DNA of 63,720 nucleotides from positions 1 to 63,720 of the forward strand of contig JACPIS010000027.1 in NCBI GenBank assembly GCA_016187925.1. Direction: 5' to 3'. Of this stretch, positions 34,316 through 43,080 are shown piece by piece. Position 1 is the stretch's first letter; every line of letters begins with the position of its first letter. Both the position numbers and the translations under genes were made by a program. A model generated the notes under the pieces. That model was not told where the DNA came from. It saw only the letters and a list, made by a program, of their open reading frames with translations, and ran no database searches. The stretch is from Opitutia bacterium. Lineage in GTDB: Bacteria; Verrucomicrobiota; Verrucomicrobiia; Opitutales; Opitutaceae.

Positions 34316-37300
34316 ATGAAATTCCAAACCCGCGCATGGATCGTGTTGTTTTTGCCCGTGGCCGCCCTGTCGGCCCAAAACGTGCCGACGGCACAGATCA
34401 GGCATGTTCCGGTCTTGAGCGGACGGATCGAAGGTTCCGTCCATGCGCTCACGGCCGAAAACATCGTTTTGAACGGCGATGCCATGATCATCGGCGATCT
34501 GTTGGTGCCGGGAACTCCCGAGGTGCGACTCAACGGCACGGTCAACTACGCGGACACGCGGGATGGATCGGGGAACGAATTGCCTGCCGGTTTCAGCGTC
34601 ACTCTGAATGGTGGCGCGACGCTTGGCCATGTGGTGCGGCGAACCGATGCGGCTGCCCTGCCTTTGGTCTCGCCGCCCCAACCGCCGGCCGGAACACGCA
34701 GCGTGGCGCTTGATGCTGGCGGCCAGTCGCCCGGAGATTTCGCGACGTTGCGCGATCTCACGCTCGGCACGAACATTGGCCAGATCACCGTGCCCGCGGG
34801 GGCCTATGGCCGTTTCGAAGCGAAACCGGGCGGCGGGTTCACGCTCGGCGTGGCCGGCGCGAGCATTCCGGCCGTTTATGATTTTCAAAATCTCACGCTC
34901 GCTCCCGGCAGCACATTGCAGCTCGACGGGCCCGTGGTCATCACCCTGGGTGGAGACTTTTCGCCGAAGACGAACATTGGCGGGGCAGATCACCCGGGAT
35001 GGCTTAAGCTGCGTTTCGCCGGTGGAGGATTGCAGCTCGCCGGGAACGTGTTCGCTTTCGGTGCGCTTGAGGCTCCGGCCGGCGCGCTGTCTCTCGGCGG
35101 CACGGCGCAATTCACCGGCAGCGTCGCGGCGGACCGCCTGGAAATGAATGGGCGCTCCGTGTTGCGGGTGCTGATCCTCAATCAGCCGCCGACGGTCGAT
35201 CTGGTTGTGCCCGCTGTGGGAGCGGTGTTGCCCGACAATGTCGATGTCGCGATTTTTGCGAATGCCGGCGATGCCGATGGCTCGGTGGCCCGGGTGGAGT
35301 TTTATGATGGCGCGACCAAGCTCGGCGAGACCACCGCGAGTGCGGCGGACGGCTCGGTATTTCGCCTGGTGGCCCGGCTCGCCGCGGGCCCACACTCGCT
35401 GATGGCGCGGGCCATTGATGATGCGGGCGCCGCCACCGACTCGCCCGCGCGGACGATCACGGTTCAGCCGGGCCCGCTGAGCTTGCCGGTCACAGCCGAT
35501 TTTGAGTCCGAAGAGGGCTATCAGCCGGGACCATTGCACGGTCAGAAGGGATGGGCGGCTACGAGTGGGGTGAAAATTGCACCGTTCACGATCGGCGACA
35601 GCCGACAGGAAGTGTCGATTGAGGGCGGGACATTGCCGGAGTCGCTGATTGGAACGTTCTCTGCCCGAGACGTGAGTCCGGTTTTCGTCGATTTCCTGGC
35701 GAGACCGGTGGCCGGGGCGGAGCCGGCAACGAGTGTGGTTTTTGCCTCAGCAGCCGCGCGTGTGGCGCTTGTGGGCGACGCGCCCACGGCCCAGCTTCAC
35801 GCGGCGCGTGCGGATGCGAATGGCACGGTGGTCTGGCAGAACATCGGCGCGCCAGTGCCCGTCGATGCGCAGGGCAAGTCGGTGAACTGGCTGCGTCTCT
35901 CAGTGCGCGAGGATTATGGAGCCGGTAAATGGGATCTCTACGCCGGCGGCCGGATGGTGGCGGCTGATCTGGCGTTTACGGATCCGGCGATCAGGGCGTT
36001 CACTTGGTTCAGCGCGGTGGGACACCCGAGCGTGGCGGCGGCATTCGACAATTTCTACGCGGGTCCGGAGAACCCCATCGCCGGCGATGCCGATCGCGAC
36101 GGCATGGACGATGCGTGGGAGACAGCGCACGGACTTAATCCCTCGCTCAATGACCGCAGTGCCGATCCTGACGGCGACAGCCTGACCAACGTGCAGGAAT
36201 ACGTCTTGGGGACGGATCCAAACACTCCGACCAATCCGTCAGATCTCGACGGAAACGGACTGTCCGATGCTTGGGAGCGGCAGTTTTTTGGTCATATCGG
36301 GGTAGATCCCACGGCCGACCCCGACGGGGATGGCCGGTCAAATCTTCAGGAATTTCAGGACGGGAAGAATCCGTTGGTTGCCGATGCACCGCTCACTGTG
36401 CGGATAGAGAGTCCGTCATCCGGCGGAGTTTCTGCGGTGGGATCTAATATTTTGATCTCTACTGCTGTAGCGGGAGGAATGGGTAGTGTGGTGAAGGTCG
36501 AATTCTTCGACGGAGAAGCAAGGCTGGGTGAAATTATGAGCGCTCCGTTTCAGTTTTTATGGACCGGAGCGGCGGAAGGGCAGCATGAGGTCTATGCGCG
36601 AGCGACTGACGGTTCCGGACAGACAGCATTGTCAGCGACGGTCACTGTCAGGGTGGCGGCGCCTTTGCCGGTGGCGATTGATTTTGAGATCGCAGAAGGC
36701 TTCATCAGTGGAGCCCTGAATGGCCAAAAAGGATGGAGCACCTCAGAGACCGTGGTACTCAACAGCGATAGCGCGTGGTCGGGGCGAATGGGAGTTTTTC
36801 TGCCGGCCAGTACCACTCCCGTCAGTGTAACAAAATATTTTTCAAAGCCAGACAACCAGTCGATCATCTTCGCGGATTTCGCTGCCAGTGGAAAGGTCGC
36901 GGCCAGCGCCCCAGAAGGATTATTGTTCGATTTGGGTGGCGCGCGCGTCGCTATGGTGAAGAACGGAACATTCGCTGAGTTTTATGCCTTCAATGGCAAC
37001 GGCGTCGGGGGAGGAACCTGGCGCCACGTGGAATATAACTATCAAGTCTACCTGAATGCCGACGGCACCTTGCAATGGACTCCGGAATTCGGACTCCGGT
37101 TCGATTTCCTCGCCAAGAAATGGGATCTCACGGTTGATGGGTTGGTGGTGGCGGCGGATTTGGGCTTGGTCGATAACGCGATTGGATATTTAGATCGTTT
37201 CACGCTTTACGGCAACGCCACCGAGCCCGGGATGCTGGATGTGCTCCGGGTCGGATTTGATAATTTCAGTTTCTCTGATGTGGAGCGCGACAACATGGAC

Positions 37301-37816
37301 GATTCCTGGGAGAGGGGTTATGGCATCGATCCGGCGCTGAACGATCGGGACGGAGACCCGGATCACGACGGCCTAACCAACATCCATGAATTCATTCTCG
37401 GCAGCGATCCCAACAATCCCGACACCGATGGCGATGGCCTGTCCGACGGTTTCGAAGCACAACATGGTTTCGATCCCCTGAACTACACCTCAGCAACCGA
37501 CGACGACGAGGATGGGATCAGCCAGATTCAGGAAGCGATCAACGGTACCGACCCGCACGACTACTACAACGGAGAGGCGCCCGTCATCAGTGTCCTGAGT
37601 GGCACTGGAAATCCGACGGGAGAGTTTGTCGTCTTCATTCATAGGTCTGACGGTACGCCCTATCCACACGCTCCCGTCACTTTTGATGTCCCGGCTGACG
37701 CAGCCTCTTTGGCGGGTAATCCGGACAGTACCATCCTGAGCCAGTCGATCAGTATGCGGGCCGACGCCAATGGTATTGCCCGCGTTTATCTGCGACCAGT
37801 CGCAGCCAGCCAATGA
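34316..37816 (+). CDS. Large secreted protein with two Ig/LamG/calcium-repeat modules and a Big-1-like end
   Basis: The 1,166-residue product has a signal peptide (MKFQTRAWIVLFLPVAALSA). Residues about 25-285 form a beta-helix-like, Gly-rich domain. Then comes module 1: an Ig-like domain (NQPPTVDLVVPAVGAVLP), a LamG-like domain (FESEEGYQPGPLHGQKGW) and thrombospondin-type-3-like calcium repeats (DADRDGMDDAWETAHGLNP, near 590). Module 2 repeats this order (FEIAEGFISGALNGQKGW; repeats near 990). The last 80 residues (FVVFIHRSDGTPYPHAPVTF) look like a Big-1 domain that stops early. Codon use and GC fall from about residue 695 onward. The stop overlaps the next start (ATGA). It is the first gene of the island operon and probably a surface adhesin or carrier; the exact role is unknown. 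Confidence 0.85.
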   Translation: MKFQTRAWIVLFLPVAALSAQNVPTAQIRHVPVLSGRIEGSVHALTAENIVLNGDAMIIGDLLVPGTPEVRLNGTVNYADTRDGSGNELPAGFSVTLNGGATLGHVVRRTDAAALPLVSPPQPPAGTRSVALDAGGQSPGDFATLRDLTLGTNIGQITVPAGAYGRFEAKPGGGFTLGVAGASIPAVYDFQNLTLAPGSTLQLDGPVVITLGGDFSPKTNIGGADHPGWLKLRFAGGGLQLAGNVFAFGALEAPAGALSLGGTAQFTGSVAADRLEMNGRSVLRVLILNQPPTVDLVVPAVGAVLPDNVDVAIFANAGDADGSVARVEFYDGATKLGETTASAADGSVFRLVARLAAGPHSLMARAIDDAGAATDSPARTITVQPGPLSLPVTADFESEEGYQPGPLHGQKGWAATSGVKIAPFTIGDSRQEVSIEGGTLPESLIGTFSARDVSPVFVDFLARPVAGAEPATSVVFASAAARVALVGDAPTAQLHAARADANGTVVWQNIGAPVPVDAQGKSVNWLRLSVREDYGAGKWDLYAGGRMVAADLAFTDPAIRAFTWFSAVGHPSVAAAFDNFYAGPENPIAGDADRDGMDDAWETAHGLNPSLNDRSADPDGDSLTNVQEYVLGTDPNTPTNPSDLDGNGLSDAWERQFFGHIGVDPTADPDGDGRSNLQEFQDGKNPLVADAPLTVRIESPSSGGVSAVGSNILISTAVAGGMGSVVKVEFFDGEARLGEIMSAPFQFLWTGAAEGQHEVYARATDGSGQTALSATVTVRVAAPLPVAIDFEIAEGFISGALNGQKGWSTSETVVLNSDSAWSGRMGVFLPASTTPVSVTKYFSKPDNQSIIFADFAASGKVAASAPEGLLFDLGGARVAMVKNGTFAEFYAFNGNGVGGGTWRHVEYNYQVYLNADGTLQWTPEFGLRFDFLAKKWDLTVDGLVVAADLGLVDNAIGYLDRFTLYGNATEPGMLDVLRVGFDNFSFSDVERDNMDDSWERGYGIDPALNDRDGDPDHDGLTNIHEFILGSDPNNPDTDGDGLSDGFEAQHGFDPLNYTSATDDDEDGISQIQEAINGTDPHDYYNGEAPVISVLSGTGNPTGEFVVFIHRSDGTPYPHAPVTFDVPADAASLAGNPDSTILSQSISMRADANGIARVYLRPVAASQ

Positions 37817-40800
37817 GACGCCCTAAACCAATGAAAGACAAGCTACTGCTATTTTTGCTCTGTGCGGGCGATATGATGGCGCAAAATATCAACACCCACG
37901 CCGGGCAGCAGACGAACCGCACCCCGGTGGAATTTCGGATTGCGAGTCAACTGCCAGCCGCGCCGGACCTCGCGACGGCCCAGTTTTATGTGGAAAAGCT
38001 CCCGACTGCCCTGCCAAATGGCAGCACCTTTCGCGGGATTGTGTATTCCCTGAACGACCTGGATCAGGTTATGGGGATAACCGGATTCAATTTTGTGACG
38101 CAGGTTTCCGCCCCGGTCATCTGGTCTTCATCGGGCGCGCACATGGCTGCTGTGATCGATCACTATCGCACAAGTGCCAATTCTGCGGGTCTGCTGAACA
38201 ATTTTTCCCAGGTCGCGATCAATAAATATGGCTCGTTGCCAGAGGGGACGGTTTTCTCCTTTACGGAGACTGGTGGGCTCGTCCTTGAACGCACCTTGCC
38301 CGGTATCAACCTGTATGGCATCAATGACGCCGGCTGGCTGCTGGGCATTGAGCCGAGCCTTGCGGATTATACCCCCTATGGCAGTAGCTACTACGGGCGG
38401 CATTTTGTGCGCACCGGGACAGGCGATATCAATTTTGAATTGCCACCGGGTACCAGAAACGGGGCTTTTTTCTACGGGGTCAATTTTTCCGGAGAGGCGG
38501 CTGGTTCCTCGATGGCTATCAATGACAATGGGTCCCGGGCGCTTTTTGGCGGAAGCAACGCCAAGACACATTGGTTGGCGACCAACGGTTCGTTCGAGGA
38601 GGCCTACTCACTGAACAATGCGCAGCAAATTGTGGGAACCACCTCTTTGCCGGATTATTCGAGTGTACCGGCATATTGGGAAAATCGGGCCGCCGGAATA
38701 ACCGTGCTGCCAAGTATTCGCCTGCCTGACGGCTACGAATATGCTTGGGCGAACAAGATCAACCGCTGGGGGCACATCGTCGGCAAAACCCGGGCGGGAG
38801 GTGCGCTATGGGTCAACAAGCAGCAGATTAATTTTGCCGGCCGGCTCATCAATCCGGATAATCTGACCATCGGCAATTTGAGAGACATCAATGATCGGGG
38901 CGTCATGCTGGGCGACCAAGTGGGGGCGCAGTCCCAGAACGGTGCCCCTAGCTTTCGTCTGCGGCCCGTCTGGCTTCAGCTCGCGGTCGACGCCAATCGC
39001 GACGGGCAAATCAAGTTCAGTAACACCGGCACAGTCAACAGCACCGATGCCTCAGATGTCACTTCTGCCGACAAGCTTTATCGCTTCTGGGTCAATGATG
39101 ACATTGACCGGCAGCACGCCGTTGACGGCGACGATTCGGAGGAGGACGACCTGCAAACGAGCCCCAACGGCAAGTTGGACTGGCAAAACAACAACATCCC
39201 CTCGAAGCGTGATTTGGAGGACTTTGCGCGGATTCAGCTCTCCGTGGCCGGTCTCGCCGACTCGCTCAAACCGAAGACCGATGGTTCGGCTGATCTCTAC
39301 CTCGGCCTGAAATGGGTGAACGGGATGGGAACTCCAGCGATCAAGCTCTACCGACAGATCGAAACAGATGGCGGGTTGGGATACCTGACCGATGAAACCG
39401 CGGCCAATGAGCAGATCAACACGGTCTACTGCATCGCCGATGTTCGCGACGCGGCAACCCAGCCGCAGAATGTGACGAACGTTTTGGTGGAAGGAAGCAG
39501 CGTGTTTATTCTGCCCCCGTCGCTTTTCAGCAGTCTGTCAACGGGCAACGCGCAGGCCCGCCTGCTCTTCGAGGGTTGCAAGCCTGGCGCAGGCCAGCTC
39601 CAGCTCGTTATCCTTAGGAAAGAGGGTGCGAATTACACGGAGATCGGCGGCGGAGGCGGGGTGTGGATTGACCTGAAAAACATCGACGAATTTTACGAAC
39701 GCTGGACGGTGGGCGACACCAACGGCGGCGTGCCGTGGGCGAGCGCCAGTCGCAAGAAAGTGCAGCTCTCGGCCAGTGGCTACGCCACTGGGCACAGCGA
39801 GGGCTTTGCCTATGGGGCCAATGCCCCGGAGGGAAACAAATATCTCCTCTACGTTCACGGTTGGAACCTGCCGCCGTGGGAAAAGAATCGCTTCGCTGAA
39901 ACCGCGTTCAAACGACTTTACTGGCAGGGTTACAAAGGCCGCTTCGGCGTTTTCTGCTGGCCCACCACCTATGGGTTTGAAAACGATCAGGACGCGATCC
40001 TTGATGGCACGAACTATGATCGTGGCGAGTGGGCCGCGTGGCGTGCCGCCACTCCGCTGAGGGACCTTTTACTCAGTCTTCACGACGCCTACGGCGATCA
40101 GGTCTATATAGTGGCCCACAGCATGGGCAATGTCGTCACCGGCGAGGCGCTGGAACTCGCCGCGCGGCAAAATGCCGGAACGCTCGTCAATACCTACGTC
40201 GCTAGTCAGGCGGCCATTCCGGCGCATGTTTACGATGGCGGCCGCGCCGAGGACATCGCGGCGGTGTTTGGATTTTGGACCAACATCGGCCGCTTCTTCG
40301 ACGGTTCGGCCTTCCCGCAGACGCCGAACGTTTATCCCGACTGGCTGGCCGGCAACGGTGCTGTGGTCGGAAGGCGGGTGAACTTCTACAATGAAAACGA
40401 CTATGCCCTGTGGCACGATGTCTGGGAGTTGAACCAATACTTCAAACCAGATCGGGTGGACCAGCCCGACCAGCCGTTTGACTACAGTTTTGTGGGAGAT
40501 CCACAAACGGGAGATCCGGATGCCTTCAGGAAAAAGGACATCGCCACAATGCAAACCACCGCGCTGCAACTGGGAACGCGGGCGGACGTGATGGATCGCT
40601 ATGAAATCATGTCGTTCGCTGCTGAAGCACGCTCGAAGGCCGTCGGGGCTGCAACAGTGTTGCCTAATTTTAATCCAGTTAACCTGCAGTCGATCTGGCC
40701 TGCAGATGACCAGAGCGTGAAACTGCACGATGGCCTAGACTACAGCGCGCACAAGTGGCACAGCGCGCAGTTCCGCTCCACGAATATGCGGCAGAGAGTC

Positions 40801-40854
40801 TACTGGCAGACGCTGCTTGGACCTATCGGCTTTAGAATAATTACCGCACCATGA
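37813..40854 (+). CDS. Secreted HAF-repeat protein with C-terminal alpha/beta-hydrolase domain
   Basis: The 1,013-residue product has a signal peptide (KDKLLLFLLCAGDMMAQ). Residues about 65-390 carry five or so HAF-type repeats, each with an IN(D/N)xGxxxG core (YGINDAGWLLGIE, SLNNAQQIVGTT, KINRWGHIVGKT, DINDRGVMLGDQ). An acidic, possibly calcium-binding stretch follows (VDANRDGQIKF). The C-terminal 350 residues are an alpha/beta hydrolase with oxyanion-type HGWN near 683 and nucleophile S770 in VAHSMGN. The closing motif HKWHSAQFRSTNMRQRVYW is shared with the hydrolase at 41896. Start: ATG 37813 overlaps the preceding stop; ATG 37831 is the alternative. Probable lipase, esterase or amidase; substrate unknown. 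Confidence 0.87.
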   Translation: MRRPKPMKDKLLLFLLCAGDMMAQNINTHAGQQTNRTPVEFRIASQLPAAPDLATAQFYVEKLPTALPNGSTFRGIVYSLNDLDQVMGITGFNFVTQVSAPVIWSSSGAHMAAVIDHYRTSANSAGLLNNFSQVAINKYGSLPEGTVFSFTETGGLVLERTLPGINLYGINDAGWLLGIEPSLADYTPYGSSYYGRHFVRTGTGDINFELPPGTRNGAFFYGVNFSGEAAGSSMAINDNGSRALFGGSNAKTHWLATNGSFEEAYSLNNAQQIVGTTSLPDYSSVPAYWENRAAGITVLPSIRLPDGYEYAWANKINRWGHIVGKTRAGGALWVNKQQINFAGRLINPDNLTIGNLRDINDRGVMLGDQVGAQSQNGAPSFRLRPVWLQLAVDANRDGQIKFSNTGTVNSTDASDVTSADKLYRFWVNDDIDRQHAVDGDDSEEDDLQTSPNGKLDWQNNNIPSKRDLEDFARIQLSVAGLADSLKPKTDGSADLYLGLKWVNGMGTPAIKLYRQIETDGGLGYLTDETAANEQINTVYCIADVRDAATQPQNVTNVLVEGSSVFILPPSLFSSLSTGNAQARLLFEGCKPGAGQLQLVILRKEGANYTEIGGGGGVWIDLKNIDEFYERWTVGDTNGGVPWASASRKKVQLSASGYATGHSEGFAYGANAPEGNKYLLYVHGWNLPPWEKNRFAETAFKRLYWQGYKGRFGVFCWPTTYGFENDQDAILDGTNYDRGEWAAWRAATPLRDLLLSLHDAYGDQVYIVAHSMGNVVTGEALELAARQNAGTLVNTYVASQAAIPAHVYDGGRAEDIAAVFGFWTNIGRFFDGSAFPQTPNVYPDWLAGNGAVVGRRVNFYNENDYALWHDVWELNQYFKPDRVDQPDQPFDYSFVGDPQTGDPDAFRKKDIATMQTTALQLGTRADVMDRYEIMSFAAEARSKAVGAATVLPNFNPVNLQSIWPADDQSVKLHDGLDYSAHKWHSAQFRSTNMRQRVYWQTLLGPIGFRIITAP

Positions 40855-41888
40855 AAAAGCTCCGTTGGGTTTTGATCGTCGTCCTTCCCATCGCGTTCGG
40901 GTTATTCTTTTGGCGCTGGTGGTTATTACGTTCCGCGCCGCCCACAGATGCAGCGCCGTCCGCAACTGTGTCAGCGCAGAAGACGCCGCCCCCATCAGCA
41001 ACTTCCGTCTCGCCGCCGGTGGTACCGACCACACCGCCGAGCAGCAAGCGCGGTCTGATGAGCAATCTTCTTAGCAGTGTGAACCACAAACCCATCGGGT
41101 TTTACGGCAAGGTGGTAGATCAGCACGCCATGCCGCTGGCCAACGTGACGGTTTACGCCTCCGTCATCTACAATACCGGTTTGAAATCAGGCGTGGACAA
41201 GACGCAAACCAGGACGGACGCCGCCGGGCTCTTTTCCATCACGGGAATGAGAGGTCGGACACTTGGCATCGGGCTCGACAAGGACGGCTACGAATATGGC
41301 GGCGAGCATGGCCCATTTCAGTTTACGGAGATGGTGATGGAGGCCGAGCGTTATCATCCCGATCAGACCAACCCGGTCGTGTTTGTCATGTATAAACTGC
41401 AGGGTGCGGAACCAACGATCCATTTTGCGCGCAGGTTTTTTGATGTCCCTCCTGACGGTACGGCGGTGCGGATCGACTTGGCGACTGGTAGGAAAGTCTC
41501 CGCTGGCGGTGACGTGATCATTACTTTGCAGCAACCAATGGCGCGGCCTGGTCAGCGATTGATGCATTATCGATGGCTGGCGGAGATTGCTGCCGATGGC
41601 CTACAAGAAAGCACGGCCAAACTGATGTATCTCGCGCCAGAAAACGGCTATGTCTCTGCGCTGAGCTACGGCGAGAAAGGCGATGAGCGAGTGCAAGAAA
41701 GACATGTAGAAAAGAGTTTTTATCTAAAAACGACAGATGGTCGATACGCGCGGGTCAGAATGGATTTCACATCGGATACTAATCCGGACTATCCGAGCAC
41801 CGTTGGCCTGACCTGGTGGCTGAACCCGAAGCCCGGTTCGCGCAACTTGGAATTTGACCCCGCCAAGGCGATCAAGCCTCAGCCGTGA
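40851..41888 (+). CDS. Membrane-tethered carboxypeptidase-regulatory-like protein A
   Basis: The 345-residue product has one N-terminal helix (WVLIVVLPIAFGLFFWRWWL) and a Pro/Ser/Thr-rich linker (about 30-70). An extracytoplasmic domain follows whose first part is a carboxypeptidase-regulatory-like Ig fold (GFYGKVVDQHAMPLANVTVY, DAAGLFSITGMRG). The C-terminus ends SRNLEFDPAKAIKPQP, shared almost exactly with the paralogue at 43077. Its start overlaps the hydrolase stop (ATGA), so both are made together. It could anchor, inhibit or protect against the hydrolase; this is inference from the 1:1 pairing only. The stop codon lies in a duplicated hairpin that may control the next start. Confidence 0.82.
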   Translation: MKKLRWVLIVVLPIAFGLFFWRWWLLRSAPPTDAAPSATVSAQKTPPPSATSVSPPVVPTTPPSSKRGLMSNLLSSVNHKPIGFYGKVVDQHAMPLANVTVYASVIYNTGLKSGVDKTQTRTDAAGLFSITGMRGRTLGIGLDKDGYEYGGEHGPFQFTEMVMEAERYHPDQTNPVVFVMYKLQGAEPTIHFARRFFDVPPDGTAVRIDLATGRKVSAGGDVIITLQQPMARPGQRLMHYRWLAEIAADGLQESTAKLMYLAPENGYVSALSYGEKGDERVQERHVEKSFYLKTTDGRYARVRMDFTSDTNPDYPSTVGLTWWLNPKPGSRNLEFDPAKAIKPQP

Positions 41889-41961
41889 GGCTTCAATGGC
41901 GCGTTTCGCTATCCAGTCCGTTTTGGCGTTACCACTGCTCAAACATATGAATCAAGGTTTC
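41841..41961 (+). repeat. Duplicated junction sequence, copy 1
   Basis: These 121 bp, covering the end of tether gene A, its stop and the first 22 codons of hydrolase 2, match 44145-44265 without gaps at about 84% identity (19 differences counted by eye), including a run of 30 identical bases across the stop codon. This shows that a hydrolase-tether-junction unit was duplicated. Confidence 0.9.
41874..41893 (+). promoter_or_regulatory. Stop-codon hairpin hiding the Shine-Dalgarno of hydrolase 2
   Basis: AAGCCTCA pairs perfectly with TGAGGCTT around a GCCG loop. The 3' arm begins with the TGA stop of tether A and contains GAGG, a good ribosome-binding sequence 5 nt before the ATG at 41896. 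Ribosomes ending at the stop would open the stem and free the site. An identical hairpin is at 44178-44197. Regulation is inferred; the structure is seen. Confidence 0.6.
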
Positions 41962-43080
41962 ACGCCGGATGCAGTGGCTGGTTATGCTTCGCCGTTCCAT
42001 TACACGGACCAAAGTCCAGAAGAAGCTAAATACATCCTCTTTGTCCACGGCTGGAACATGGAGAAGTGGGAAAAGGAGCGTTACGCCGAGACCGCTTACA
42101 AGCGGCTTTACTGGCAGGGTTACAAGGGTCGCTTTGGCCTGTTCTCGTGGCCGACGACAAACGGCTTTGGCAGCGAGATGGATGCTATCCTCGACAGCGC
42201 CAATTTTGACCGGGGCGAGTTCAGTGGGTGGCGCTCGGCTACGCCGTTGCGGCAGTTGATGCAGACGCTTAACTCGGCCTACGGCGGCGAGTTTTACGTC
42301 CTCTCGCACAGCATGGGCGGCATTGTGGCGAGCGAGGCGCTGCGTTTGCAAAGCGACGCGGGCGGCGGTCAGATCGCGAGGGTCTACGTGGCCAGCCAGG
42401 CCGCACTTTCGGCGCACACCTACGATGGCACGCTCTCGACGACGACAGGTTCCACCGATGCGCTGCAATGGGACTACAATCATTCGCAAATCCCGAACGG
42501 CGCACAAAACTACGGTCCGCACACAGCGAATATTTATAAGAATTGGATGGCCTTCATGCTTGGCGGTTCGGCGGTCTCGTCGTCGTCAGTCGGCACGCTG
42601 GTTAACTTTTATAATGAAAACGATTGGGCGTTGGCTGCTCCGGCGTGGCAGTTCAACCAAATTACCAAGCCGGATTTTGCCGATTATCCTTCGCTCCTTT
42701 GGGATTACGTCTACGAAGGCGACCCGGAAGGCGCGCCGTTGAGTGACGGCTTCCGCAAGTATGGGAAATACACGAATCCAACGTACTTGGCTGTGCTTGG
42801 CCTCGGCAATCGCACGACACTCGCGGATCGCTATGAAATCACGTCCTTCGCCGCCGAGTCGCGCATGAAGGCGCTCGGAGCCACATCGAATATCAGCCAG
42901 GGGATCAGCAGAGCTGTGAACCTTCAGAGCAGCGGCATATGGCCAGCTGACGCTGATAATCATAGTGCCCACAAGTGGCACAGCGCCGAGTTCCGCTCTA
43001 CAATCCAACGTCAGCGGAATTACTGGAAAACCCTGCTAAGCGATCAGGCGTTTGATCTCTCAACTAAAACGCTGCCATGA
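41896..43080 (+). CDS. Alpha/beta-hydrolase 2 (stand-alone paralogue of the HAF-protein C-terminus)
   Basis: The 394-residue product aligns with the last 370 residues of the 37813 product: KYILFVHGWNMEKWEKERYA, RLYWQGYKGRFGLFSWPTT, LSHSMGGIVASEAL with nucleophile S139, RYEITSFAAESRMKALGA and HKWHSAEFRSTIQRQRNYW. The HAF repeats are missing. The N-terminal 22 residues (MARFAIQSVLALPLLKHMNQ...) come from the duplicated junction and are mildly hydrophobic, so export by this weak signal is uncertain. Start ATG 41896 lies 8 nt after the preceding stop, behind a hairpin. Its stop overlaps the next start by ATGA. Probable esterase or lipase acting on the same type of substrate as the first hydrolase. 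Confidence 0.85.
   Translation: MARFAIQSVLALPLLKHMNQGFTPDAVAGYASPFHYTDQSPEEAKYILFVHGWNMEKWEKERYAETAYKRLYWQGYKGRFGLFSWPTTNGFGSEMDAILDSANFDRGEFSGWRSATPLRQLMQTLNSAYGGEFYVLSHSMGGIVASEALRLQSDAGGGQIARVYVASQAALSAHTYDGTLSTTTGSTDALQWDYNHSQIPNGAQNYGPHTANIYKNWMAFMLGGSAVSSSSVGTLVNFYNENDWALAAPAWQFNQITKPDFADYPSLLWDYVYEGDPEGAPLSDGFRKYGKYTNPTYLAVLGLGNRTTLADRYEITSFAAESRMKALGATSNISQGISRAVNLQSSGIWPADADNHSAHKWHSAEFRSTIQRQRNYWKTLLSDQAFDLSTKTLP

Noticed and set aside
41896-43080. Hydrolase 2 as a pseudogene of the HAF-hydrolase.
   Set aside because: All hydrolase motifs, including the nucleophile Ser139, are intact, the start is well placed and the frame is open; it is a shortened paralogue.
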